This document shows positions 1 through 7,714 of a DNA stretch of 64,000 nucleotides, piece after piece. The translations under genes and the position numbers were made by a program. The notes beneath the pieces were generated by a model that worked only from the letters and a program-made list of their open reading frames with translations, made no database searches and was not told the origin of the DNA. Source of the DNA: an uncultured Bacteroidota bacterium (lineage in GTDB: Bacteria; Bacteroidota; Bacteroidia; Flavobacteriales; Flavobacteriaceae). Position 1 is the first letter of the stretch; every line of letters begins with the position of its first letter. The DNA is taken from assembly GCA_902587325.1 (NCBI GenBank), contig CACIKV010000008.1, positions 1-64,000 on the forward strand. Reading direction: 5' to 3'.

Positions 1-858
1 TCTAGTAATATAATTTTCTGCTAAATTGCTATTTAAGGATATTTTTAGAGAATCTATATTTCCCCTAAATCCAAAGCTAACTTTATTTGAAAACTCTTGA
101 AAAGGTTTAAAAATTTTATAGTTTGGAACTTCCTTGAACAGATTTAAATTAAAAGCCTTGTCAGTTGGTAAATTAATTATTGAATCATAAAAAGCAATTT
201 TATCATTAAGAGGGTCAAAAACATAATTATTATTAGAGTCCTTAACAGCAACTAATCGGTAAGAGCCTTTTTTTAAATTAGTGAAATTGAAAAATGTACT
301 ATCCAAAGTACTTGCTACATATAGTGGTTTCTCCTTAAAAATTGTTGAATCATTATATTTTTCATTTAATGGGTAAAGCATAGCAGTTATAAAGTCATCT
401 TTTTTCCTTTCATAAGTTGTATTAATATTACCTTTTAGTTCTAACGAATCTATATAAGATCCTGTTGAAAAAACATATTTAAAATAGGGCAATAAGTTAC
501 CTTCATTATTGTCTTTAATGCTTTCTCCAAAATTGAATACAAAAGTTGTATTTTCTTTGAATTTTTCATTAATCTCAATATCTATAAATTTTGAAGCACC
601 ACCTTGTGGAAATATGGAATAGTTAAACTTTTCAATTGGAGGTGAAACAACAAGCTGAGTACTAAGTTTATCTAGTTTTATATATTCATCAAAATAAATT
701 CTAATTTTTTTATCATTAAAAAAAATCGAATTATTTTCAGGTTGAGCTTTTAAATATTTAGGAGCTATTTCATCTTTTTCACCACCCTCAGGAATTCCTC
801 TTTTGGCACATGAAATACTTAGAATAAGAAAAAGTATAATTAAATAATTTGATTTCAT
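1..858 (-). CDS. Ig-like (Big_5) lipoprotein, C-terminus cut by window edge
   Basis: The open frame runs from an ATG at 858 to the window edge without a stop, giving 286 residues of a longer protein. The N-terminus is a lipoprotein signal: a short basic start, a hydrophobic stretch and a lipobox ending in Cys17 (SISC). Residues of about 25-130 (a GGEKD-x-APKYL start and a later FIDIEINEKFKENTTFVF stretch) resemble the bacterial Ig-like Big_5 domain of Bacteroidota outer-membrane lipoproteins; a following segment (KKGSYRLVAVKDSNNN) looks like a carboxypeptidase-regulatory or CNA-B-like beta domain. It is divergent from glyS. Molecular function is unknown; an envelope location is inferred from the lipobox. 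Confidence 0.8.
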   Translation of the reverse strand, partial: MKSNYLIILFLILSISCAKRGIPEGGEKDEIAPKYLKAQPENNSIFFNDKKIRIYFDEYIKLDKLSTQLVVSPPIEKFNYSIFPQGGASKFIDIEINEKFKENTTFVFNFGESIKDNNEGNLLPYFKYVFSTGSYIDSLELKGNINTTYERKKDDFITAMLYPLNEKYNDSTIFKEKPLYVASTLDSTFFNFTNLKKGSYRLVAVKDSNNNYVFDPLNDKIAFYDSIINLPTDKAFNLNLFKEVPNYKIFKPFQEFSNKVSFGFRGNIDSLKISLNSNLAENYITR

Positions 859-916
859 TTAAATGCAAAGTAAAATTTTATTTTTAAATCTGGTAAGTGT
901 TTAGTTATGAAAGTGC

Positions 917-924
917 TATTTTTG
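917..924 (+). promoter_or_regulatory. Putative -7 box for glyS
   Basis: TATTTTTG fits the Bacteroidota -7 consensus TAnnTTTG. It ends only 4 nt before the glyS ATG. Since transcription in this phylum normally starts about 4 nt after the box, the mRNA would be leaderless or nearly so. No good -33 TTTG is visible at the expected 17-23 nt spacing, so this is a partial match in AT-rich DNA. Confidence 0.4.
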
Positions 925-928
925 TTAT

Positions 929-2467
929 ATGTCTGACGAAAAGTTCAAAAAAATAGTATCTCACGCTAAAGAATACGGATTTATATTTCAGTCAAGTGAG
1001 ATTTATGATGGATTGAGTGCAGTATATGATTATGGCCAAAATGGTGTTTTATTGAAAAATAATATTAAAGAATATTGGTGGAAATCAATGGTACAACTAA
1101 ATGATAATATTGTTGGCATTGATTCTGCTATTTTTTCTCATCCTACAACATGGAAAGCGAGTGGGCATGTGGATGCATTCAATGATCCGTTGATTGATAA
1201 CAAAGATTCTAAAAAGAGATACAGAGCTGATAATCTAATTGAAGATTATTTACAAAAATTAGAATTAAAAATTTTAAAAGAACAAAAAAATCAAGAAAAA
1301 AGATTTGGAGAAAGCTTCGATAAAAAAACTTTTCTAGAAACTAATCCTAGAGTTATAAATTATAAGTCAAAGATTGATGTTATTCATAATAGATTTTCAA
1401 AAGCTTTGAATAATGATGACCTCAGTGAGCTAAAAAAAATTATTGATGACTGTGAAATAGTTTGTCCTATTTCAGGAACAAGGAATTGGACTGATGTAAA
1501 ACAATTTAATTTGATGTTTAGAACACAATTAGGTGCAACAAAAACTAGTTCAATAGACCTTTTTTTAAGACCTGAAACAGCTCAAGGAATTTTCTTAAAT
1601 TATTTGAATGTTCAGAAAACTGGAAGAATGAAGATTCCATTTGGAATAGCTCAGATTGGAAAAGCTTTTAGAAATGAAATTGTTGCTAGACAATTCATAT
1701 TTAGGATGAGAGAATTTGAACAAATGGAGATGCAGTTTTTTATAAAACCAGGTTCACAAAAACAGTGGTATGAATATTGGAAAAAAGAAAGATTAAATTG
1801 GCATTTATCTTTAGGTATCGATAAAAGTTTATTCAGATTTCATAATCATGAAAAATTAGCTCATTATGCAGATGCAGCTTGTGATATTGAATTTAACTTC
1901 CCATTTGGTTTCAAAGAACTTGAGGGAATACACTCAAGAACTGATTTTGACTTATCTAATCATGAAAAATATTCTTCAAAACAAATAAAATATTTTGATT
2001 CAGTTGATAATTCAAAATATACACCTTATGTTTTAGAGACATCAATTGGTCTAGATAGAATGTTCTTAGCTATTTTTACTTCATCTTTAACTTATGATAA
2101 ATTAGAAGATAGTTCAAAAAGAGTTGTGTTGAAAATTCCATCAATTCTTGCACCTTATAAATGTGCTTTTTTACCATTACTTAAAAAAGATGGATTACCT
2201 GAAATAACAAAAAAAATTCAAAAAAAACTCAAACTTAATTTTAGTACTGCTTATGATGAGAAAGATGCTATTGGAAGAAGATATAGGAGACAAGATGCAA
2301 TAGGAACACCATATTGTATAACTGTTGATCATCAGACGGTTACTGATAATACTGTAACTATTAGGGAGAGGGACAGTATGAATCAAGAAAGAATTCATAT
2401 CGATAAATTAGAAGAGTTTTTGAGATCTTCCCTTAATATTAATAATTGGTTATTAAACAGTGCTTAA
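929..2467 (+). CDS. glyS: Glycyl-tRNA synthetase (single-chain type)
   Basis: Charges tRNA-Gly with glycine in the cytoplasm. The 512-residue length and motifs match the dimeric eukaryote/archaeal-type class II enzyme found in Bacteroidota, not the two-subunit GlyQS. The motif RPETAQGIF is near residue 214 and the class II motif-2 region FRNEI near 247. A C-terminal anticodon-binding domain covers about residues 405-500, and motif 3 is ETSIGLDRMFLA. The ATG at 929 is the first in-frame start and gives a typical N-terminus. The stop overlaps the GTG start of xth by 8 nt, so the two genes are probably co-transcribed. Confidence 0.97.
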   Translation: MSDEKFKKIVSHAKEYGFIFQSSEIYDGLSAVYDYGQNGVLLKNNIKEYWWKSMVQLNDNIVGIDSAIFSHPTTWKASGHVDAFNDPLIDNKDSKKRYRADNLIEDYLQKLELKILKEQKNQEKRFGESFDKKTFLETNPRVINYKSKIDVIHNRFSKALNNDDLSELKKIIDDCEIVCPISGTRNWTDVKQFNLMFRTQLGATKTSSIDLFLRPETAQGIFLNYLNVQKTGRMKIPFGIAQIGKAFRNEIVARQFIFRMREFEQMEMQFFIKPGSQKQWYEYWKKERLNWHLSLGIDKSLFRFHNHEKLAHYADAACDIEFNFPFGFKELEGIHSRTDFDLSNHEKYSSKQIKYFDSVDNSKYTPYVLETSIGLDRMFLAIFTSSLTYDKLEDSSKRVVLKIPSILAPYKCAFLPLLKKDGLPEITKKIQKKLKLNFSTAYDEKDAIGRRYRRQDAIGTPYCITVDHQTVTDNTVTIRERDSMNQERIHIDKLEEFLRSSLNINNWLLNSA

Positions 2468-3224
2468 CATAGTTTCTTATAATGTAAATGGTATTAGAGC
2501 AGCTTTGAGAAAAAATTTCTTAGGCTGGCTGGAAACTTTTAATCCTGATATAGTATGTCTACAAGAAATAAAAGCTAATCAAGATCAATTTGATTCATCA
2601 ATGTTCAACAAGTTGGGGTATTATAATTATTGGTTTTCAGCAAAAAAGAAAGGTTACAGTGGAGTTGCAATATTATCTAAAATAAAACCAAATAAAATTG
2701 AATATGGTACTGGAATAGATTATATGGATTTTGAAGGAAGAAATATAAGGTTAGATTTTGATAATTTCTCAATAATGAGTTTATATTTACCCTCAGGAAC
2801 CAATGTTGACAGATTAGATTTTAAATTTAAGTTTATGGATGATTTTGCTAATTATGTAAATGAGTTAAAAAGTTTTATTCCAAAACTTATTATTGGTGGA
2901 GATTATAATATTTGCCATAAAGAAATTGATATTCATGATCCAATTAGAAATGCTAAAATTTCAGGTTTTTTACCACAAGAAAGAGAATGGTTAGATAAAT
3001 TTATAAATAATGGGTTTATTGATACATTCAGACACCTAAATTCATCGCCAAATAAATACTCATGGTGGAGCTACAGGGCAAACTCTAGAGCAAATAATAA
3101 AGGTTGGAGAATAGATTATTTATTGGCAACTAATTCATTAACAAGTAGTATTAAACAATCTTACATACTTCCTGAAATTATACATTCTGATCATTGTCCA
3201 ATTGGTGTTAAAATTAAATTATAA
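2460..3224 (+). CDS. xth: Exodeoxyribonuclease III
   Basis: AP endonuclease and 3'-5' exonuclease of base-excision repair, of the metal-dependent EEP phosphatase fold. At 254 residues it has the family length and motifs: NVNGIRAA at the N-terminus, the metal-binding Glu in LQEIKA, GGDYNI (catalytic Asp/Asn) around residue 148, and the C-terminal SDHCPIG with the catalytic His. The start is GTG, inside the glyS coding end; no ATG is available nearby and the conserved N-terminus begins immediately (MLNIVSYNVNG). Its stop overlaps the next ATG as TAATG, so glyS, xth and the aldo/keto reductase form a tight operon. Confidence 0.95.
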   Translation: MLNIVSYNVNGIRAALRKNFLGWLETFNPDIVCLQEIKANQDQFDSSMFNKLGYYNYWFSAKKKGYSGVAILSKIKPNKIEYGTGIDYMDFEGRNIRLDFDNFSIMSLYLPSGTNVDRLDFKFKFMDDFANYVNELKSFIPKLIIGGDYNICHKEIDIHDPIRNAKISGFLPQEREWLDKFINNGFIDTFRHLNSSPNKYSWWSYRANSRANNKGWRIDYLLATNSLTSSIKQSYILPEIIHSDHCPIGVKIKL

Positions 3225-4255
3225 TGGATTATAATATATTACCAAATTCCGACATCAAGGTAAGTAAAATTTGTTTGGGTACTATGACTTGGGGAAGACA
3301 AAATAGTCAAAAAGAAGCATTTGATCAAATGAATTATTCTTTAGAAAGAGGCATTAATTTTTTTGATACTGCAGAGTTATATCCTGTTCCTGCAACACCA
3401 GATAAATATGCTGTAACTGAGCAAATTATCGGAAACTGGTTTAATGAGACAAAAAAAAGAGATAAAGTTATTCTTGCTACAAAAATAGCAGGTCCAGGAG
3501 ATTACACTGCACATATTAGAAAATCTGGTTTCAAAGGTGATTCAATTGAAACAGCTTTAAATAGTAGTTTAAAAAGATTAAATACAGATTATATTGATTT
3601 GTATCAACTGCATTGGCCAGAAAGAATTACTAATACCTTTGGTAACAGAAACTACCAATATTTTAATGACTCCTGGGAAGACAACTTTGAATTTATATTA
3701 TTAAAGTTTAAAGAATTAATTAAATCTGGAAAAATTAGAAAAATTGGTTTATCTAATGAAAATCCATGGGGAATTATGAAGTTTTTAGAATATTCAAAAA
3801 AAAATCTTCCAAAAATGGTTACAATACAAAATCCATATTCACTTTTAAATAGGTTATTTGAGATAGGATCATCCGAAATATGTAAAAGAGAAGAGGTCGG
3901 ATTATTAGCTTATTCCCCACTGGCATTTGGTATTTTGACCGGAAAGTATTTTAATAAAAATATTCCAAAAAATAGCAGATTAGATCTTTTTCCAAGGCTT
4001 AAAAGGTATAGTAATGAAAATTCATTTAAAGCTGCGAGCCTCTACAATGATATTTCAAAAAAATATAATATTTCTTTAACTCATTTATCACTCGCTTTTG
4101 TAAATGATAGACCTTTCGTAACAAGTAATATTATTGGAGCGACAACTATTGAGCAGTTAAAAGAAAATATTGATAGTTCAAATATTAAACTGACTGATGA
4201 AATTATTTCTGAAATAAATGTAATTAGTAATAGAATTCCTAATCCGTCTCCTTAA
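3224..4255 (+). CDS. tas: Aldo/keto reductase, Tas family
   Basis: NADP-dependent aldo/keto reductase fold (TIM barrel) of 343 residues. It resembles the E. coli Tas branch along its whole length: LGTMTWGRQNS near residue 20, FDTAELYPVP near 47 with the catalytic Asp and Tyr, DLYQLHWPER near 125 with the family His, and IQNPYSLLNR near 200. The physiological substrate is not known for this branch. Translation is coupled to xth (1-nt overlap). The 3' end overlaps convergent radA by 17 nt. Family assignment is firm; the function is generic. Confidence 0.9.
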   Translation: MDYNILPNSDIKVSKICLGTMTWGRQNSQKEAFDQMNYSLERGINFFDTAELYPVPATPDKYAVTEQIIGNWFNETKKRDKVILATKIAGPGDYTAHIRKSGFKGDSIETALNSSLKRLNTDYIDLYQLHWPERITNTFGNRNYQYFNDSWEDNFEFILLKFKELIKSGKIRKIGLSNENPWGIMKFLEYSKKNLPKMVTIQNPYSLLNRLFEIGSSEICKREEVGLLAYSPLAFGILTGKYFNKNIPKNSRLDLFPRLKRYSNENSFKAASLYNDISKKYNISLTHLSLAFVNDRPFVTSNIIGATTIEQLKENIDSSNIKLTDEIISEINVISNRIPNPSP

Positions 4256-5594
4256 AAATTTGTTTCACAACTTGATTAAGGTTTTTTTGTTTTAAAATAT
4301 TAATATTTTTTGCAGTGTAACCAATTTTAGAATTATTTGAAACAATAATATTTTTATAACCTAAACGTTCTGCTTCAGAAATTCTTTTATCAATATTACT
4401 TACCCCACGTAATTCACCAGAAAGATCAATTTCAGCACAAAAACAGGTGTTTCCATTTATACTTATGTTAATATTTGAAGATAAAATAGCTGCAACTACA
4501 GCTAAATCGATAGCTGTATCTTCAATTTTAATTCCTCCAGTTATGTTGATGAAGACATCTTTCACACCTATTTTGAAGCCTGCTTTTTTTTCTAGAATAG
4601 CTAAAAGCATATTTAATCTTTTAGAATTAAAACCATTAGAAATCCTTTGTGGTGTACCATATACGGCACTACTTACAAGAGCTTGAACTTCTATCATGAT
4701 AGATCTATCACCATCTAATGATACAGCAACAGATGTTCCTGGCTCAAGACTTTCTTTTTTAGAAATAAATAATTCACTTGGATTTAGCACCATTTGTAAC
4801 CCTCTTTCATTCATTTCATAAATACCAATTTCATTTGTAGATCCAAATCTGTTTTTTTTAGATCGTAAGATTCTAAATTGATGATGTTTATCACCTTCAA
4901 AATGTAAAACAACATCTACCATGTGTTCAAGAATTTTTGGCCCTGCTATATTTCCGTCTTTTGTAATATGTCCAACAATGATAATTGGAATTCCAATATG
5001 TTTAGCAAGCTTAATTAATATACTAGTACATTCTTTTATTTGAGTTGTACTGCCTTGGCTATTGTCAAACATGTCAGTTTGTATTGTCTGAATTGAATCA
5101 ACAACAATTAATTCTGGTTTAGTTTTTTCAATATTTTTTAATATTATTTCAATATTTGTTTCAGTTAAAACAAAGCAATTTTTTGGGTTATTTGAAATTC
5201 TTTTAGATCTTAAATTTAATTGCTCTGCACTTTCCTCACCTGAAATATATAGAACTTTTTCGTTAGAGTTTATAGAGTTTTGTAGTAAAATTGTAGATTT
5301 CCCTATACCTGGTTCACCTGAAATTAAAATAACCGAGCCTTTAACTATTCCTCCACCTAAAACCCTATTAAATTCATTATCATTAAAGGTTATTCTATCC
5401 TTTTCACATGAGTTAATAGTAGTTATTTCTCTTACAGAATTTTCTTTAAAAAAAGATTCATTAGATTTTTTTTTTCTAATAACCTCTTCACTTATCGAGT
5501 TCCATTCACCACACTGAGTACATTGACCCATCCATTTTGGAAATTTTGCACCACAATTAGAACAGCAATATATTATCTTTGATTTCGATAACAT
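4239..5594 (-). CDS. radA: DNA repair protein RadA
   Basis: RecA-like ATPase that drives branch migration of recombination intermediates. The 451 residues show the usual order: an N-terminal four-cysteine zinc finger (CSNCG and CTQCGEW, residues 12-32), Walker A GEPGIGKST near 94, a Walker B region ending ELIVVDSIQT, the RadA signature KNRFGS near 246, and a C-terminal Lon-protease-like domain (FINITGG, AEIDLSGELRGV). Its ATG overlaps the panD stop by 1 nt, so it lies downstream of panC-panD in one minus-strand transcript. The 3' end overlaps the Tas-family gene on the other strand. Confidence 0.97.
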   Translation of the reverse strand: MLSKSKIIYCCSNCGAKFPKWMGQCTQCGEWNSISEEVIRKKKSNESFFKENSVREITTINSCEKDRITFNDNEFNRVLGGGIVKGSVILISGEPGIGKSTILLQNSINSNEKVLYISGEESAEQLNLRSKRISNNPKNCFVLTETNIEIILKNIEKTKPELIVVDSIQTIQTDMFDNSQGSTTQIKECTSILIKLAKHIGIPIIIVGHITKDGNIAGPKILEHMVDVVLHFEGDKHHQFRILRSKKNRFGSTNEIGIYEMNERGLQMVLNPSELFISKKESLEPGTSVAVSLDGDRSIMIEVQALVSSAVYGTPQRISNGFNSKRLNMLLAILEKKAGFKIGVKDVFINITGGIKIEDTAIDLAVVAAILSSNINISINGNTCFCAEIDLSGELRGVSNIDKRISEAERLGYKNIIVSNNSKIGYTAKNINILKQKNLNQVVKQIFKETD

Positions 5595-5941
5595 TAATTA
5601 ATAGAATTATTTTTTGAGGGAAAAATTACAGTTGGTTTAAATTTATCAGATTTATCAAAATCAACTAAAGCATATGAAATAATAATCACTTCATCACCTT
5701 TTTGAACCTTTCTTGCAGCAGGCCCATTTAAAGTAATTTCTCCACTATTTTTTTTTCCATTGATGACATATGTAATTAATCTTTCACCATTATTAATATT
5801 TACTACATGAACTTTTTCTCCTGTTTTGATATTGGCTGCATTCATAAGTGCTTCATCAATAGTTATACTACCAATGTAATTTAAATCTGCACCTGTAACG
5901 GTAGCTCTATGAATCTTAGATTTTAAAATCTCAATTTTCAT
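5594..5941 (-). CDS. panD: Aspartate 1-decarboxylase proenzyme
   Basis: Makes beta-alanine from L-aspartate for pantothenate and CoA synthesis. It is a pyruvoyl enzyme, made as a proenzyme that cleaves itself between Gly24 and Ser25; both residues are present (YIGSITID). The later conserved segments are GERLITYVI and the [12 protein letters not shown] loop. At 115 residues it has normal length. It sits directly after panC (13 nt gap) and overlaps radA by 1 nt, so both halves of the pantothenate branch are adjacent. Confidence 0.97.
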   Translation of the reverse strand: MKIEILKSKIHRATVTGADLNYIGSITIDEALMNAANIKTGEKVHVVNINNGERLITYVINGKKNSGEITLNGPAARKVQKGDEVIIISYALVDFDKSDKFKPTVIFPSKNNSIN

Positions 5942-5954
5942 TTTCTAAATATAA

Positions 5955-6803
5955 TTATTTAAGCTCTATATTATCAATTAATCTTATTCCATTAACTTTT
6001 ACACATATAAACGCTCTAATATGTTTTTTTGAATTTATAGTTGAAATTTTTTTTAAGGAATTAGCATCTCTAAAATCTAAATACTCTAGTTCAAAACCAG
6101 AAATTTCATTAATTTTTTTGGCAATTATATTTTCTAATAATCTAAAATTAATTTTATTAATGTTATTTCTCGCAAAAACTAACATCTTATAGATTATTGC
6201 AGATTCCATAAATTTTTTTTTACTTAAGAAACAATTTCTAGAGCTAATTGCTAAGCCATTTTTTTCTCTGATTGTATCACAAATAATCATCTTAGTTTCT
6301 TTAAAATTTGTTTCGATAATTTTTTTTATAATTACAACTTGCTGATAATCTTTTTCTCCAAAAAAACAATAATCAGGTATAAATATTTCAAATAACTTAG
6401 TTACAATAGTTGCAACACCATTAAAGTGATTAGGTCTAAATTTACCTTCCATTATACTTTCAAGAAATCCAAAATCAAAATCATCAGATTTAACCTTATT
6501 TGTGTATATCTCTTTAGTTGAAGGGGAGAAAATACATATTTTATGAGATAATTTTTTTAATTTTGAAATATCATCATTTAAAGATCTTGGATATTTTTCA
6601 TAATCATCTAATTCATTAAATTGAGTAGGGTTTACAAATATTGATACCCATACCATCTCTCCCATTTTTAAGGCTTCTTTTACTAAAGAAATATGTCCTT
6701 TGTGAAGTGATCCCATTGTTGGGATTAAGCAAATTTTATTTCCTAAAATTTTATTTTTTTTTATTATTTCTTCAACATTTTTTATTTTATTTTCAATAAT
6801 CAT
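5955..6803 (-). CDS. panC: Pantothenate synthetase
   Basis: ATP-dependent ligation of pantoate and beta-alanine. The nucleotidyltransferase signature is TMGSLHKGH near residue 29, with FVNPTQF, a GVATIVTKLF segment with the pantoate-binding region, FGEKDYQQ, and the C-terminal SSRN motif that binds the adenylate. An in-frame opening extends upstream to 6887, but the added 28 residues are not family-like and run into the divergent promoter region. I therefore chose the ATG at 6803, giving 282 residues and the usual N-terminus. It is the first gene of panC-panD-radA. Confidence 0.95.
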   Translation of the reverse strand: MIIENKIKNVEEIIKKNKILGNKICLIPTMGSLHKGHISLVKEALKMGEMVWVSIFVNPTQFNELDDYEKYPRSLNDDISKLKKLSHKICIFSPSTKEIYTNKVKSDDFDFGFLESIMEGKFRPNHFNGVATIVTKLFEIFIPDYCFFGEKDYQQVVIIKKIIETNFKETKMIICDTIREKNGLAISSRNCFLSKKKFMESAIIYKMLVFARNNINKINFRLLENIIAKKINEISGFELEYLDFRDANSLKKISTINSKKHIRAFICVKVNGIRLIDNIELK

Positions 6804-6863
6804 TAATAAAACTTTAACAGCAAGCAAACTTAATACTTTAATGTCAATCTTATATAAATTTTG

Positions 6864-6871
6864 TAATTTTG
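6864..6871 (+). promoter_or_regulatory. Putative -7 box for the GT5-like/DUF4270 pair
   Basis: TAATTTTG matches TAnnTTTG, 24 nt before the ATG at 6896 and inside the 92-nt divergent spacer with panC. A clear -33 element is not visible, so confidence is limited. Confidence 0.4.
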
Positions 6872-6895
6872 TAAATCTTAAATACAAAAGGATTT

Positions 6896-7714
6896 ATGAA
6901 AGGAAAAAAAATATTATTTATTTCATCAGAGGTTGTTCCCTACATGCCTCAGACAGAAATTTCTACTTTAACATATGCTCTTCCAAAACTTGTTAATGAG
7001 AATGGAGGTCAAACCAGAATTTTCATTCCAAAATACGGCAATATAAATGAAAGACGACACCAATTACACGAAGTTATAAGACTTTCTGGAATAAATTTAA
7101 TAATTGATGACATGGACATGCCTTTAATTCTTAAAGTTGCTTCTATTCCGAAAGAAAGAATGCAGGTATATTTTATTGACAGTGAAGATTACTTTAAAGC
7201 AAGAGAGGGTTATTCTAAAGATTTAAATAATAAACTCTATAAAGATAATGATGAACGTTCAATTTTTTATTGTAAAGGAGTTATTGAAACAATTAAAAAA
7301 CTAAACTGGGCACCTGACTTAATCCATGTTCACGGCTGGATTGCTTCTCTACTACCATTATACATGAAGTATTATTATAACAATGATCCGATTTTCGAAG
7401 GAACTAAAGTTATCGTTTCATTATATGATAATTGCCTTGAAGGTCAAATGGATAAAAACTTCGTAAAAAAAATAAAATTTGATGAAATTGATGAGTCTAA
7501 TGTTACCATTTTAAATGATTCATCATATCAAAATCTATATAAAATTTCACTTTTACATGCTGATGGAGCTATTTTTAACTCTGATATTAAGGAAAAGTTT
7601 TCTGATATTTTAAATGAGATAAACATTCCTGTCCTTGAATGCTCTTCTGACTCTGATGATTACAAAGAAAAGTGTTTGAATTTTTATAATAGTTTTCTAC
7701 AAAATGAAAAATAA
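6896..7714 (+). CDS. Short GT5-like (glycogen/starch synthase N-domain) protein
   Basis: 272 residues resembling only the N-terminal ADP-glucose synthase (GT5) Rossmann domain. Visible segments are FISSEVVPY at the start (cf. family VASEVxPF), NGGQTRIFIPKYGN near residue 36, YFKAREGYSKD near 95 and PDLIHVHGWIASLLP near 143. The C-terminal GT-B domain with the nucleotide-sugar site and the family's Lys/Glu motifs is absent. This half-length form next to panC and upstream of a DUF4270 gene is, as I recall, typical of Flavobacteriia, so it is probably a stable family and not a fragment. Glycogen synthase activity should not be assumed. It overlaps the next gene by 11 nt. Confidence 0.8.
   Translation: MKGKKILFISSEVVPYMPQTEISTLTYALPKLVNENGGQTRIFIPKYGNINERRHQLHEVIRLSGINLIIDDMDMPLILKVASIPKERMQVYFIDSEDYFKAREGYSKDLNNKLYKDNDERSIFYCKGVIETIKKLNWAPDLIHVHGWIASLLPLYMKYYYNNDPIFEGTKVIVSLYDNCLEGQMDKNFVKKIKFDEIDESNVTILNDSSYQNLYKISLLHADGAIFNSDIKEKFSDILNEINIPVLECSSDSDDYKEKCLNFYNSFLQNEK

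Noticed and set aside
6804-6887. N-terminal extension of panC
   Set aside because: Extra 28 residues are not family-like and run into the divergent promoter spacer; the ATG at 6803 gives the normal protein.
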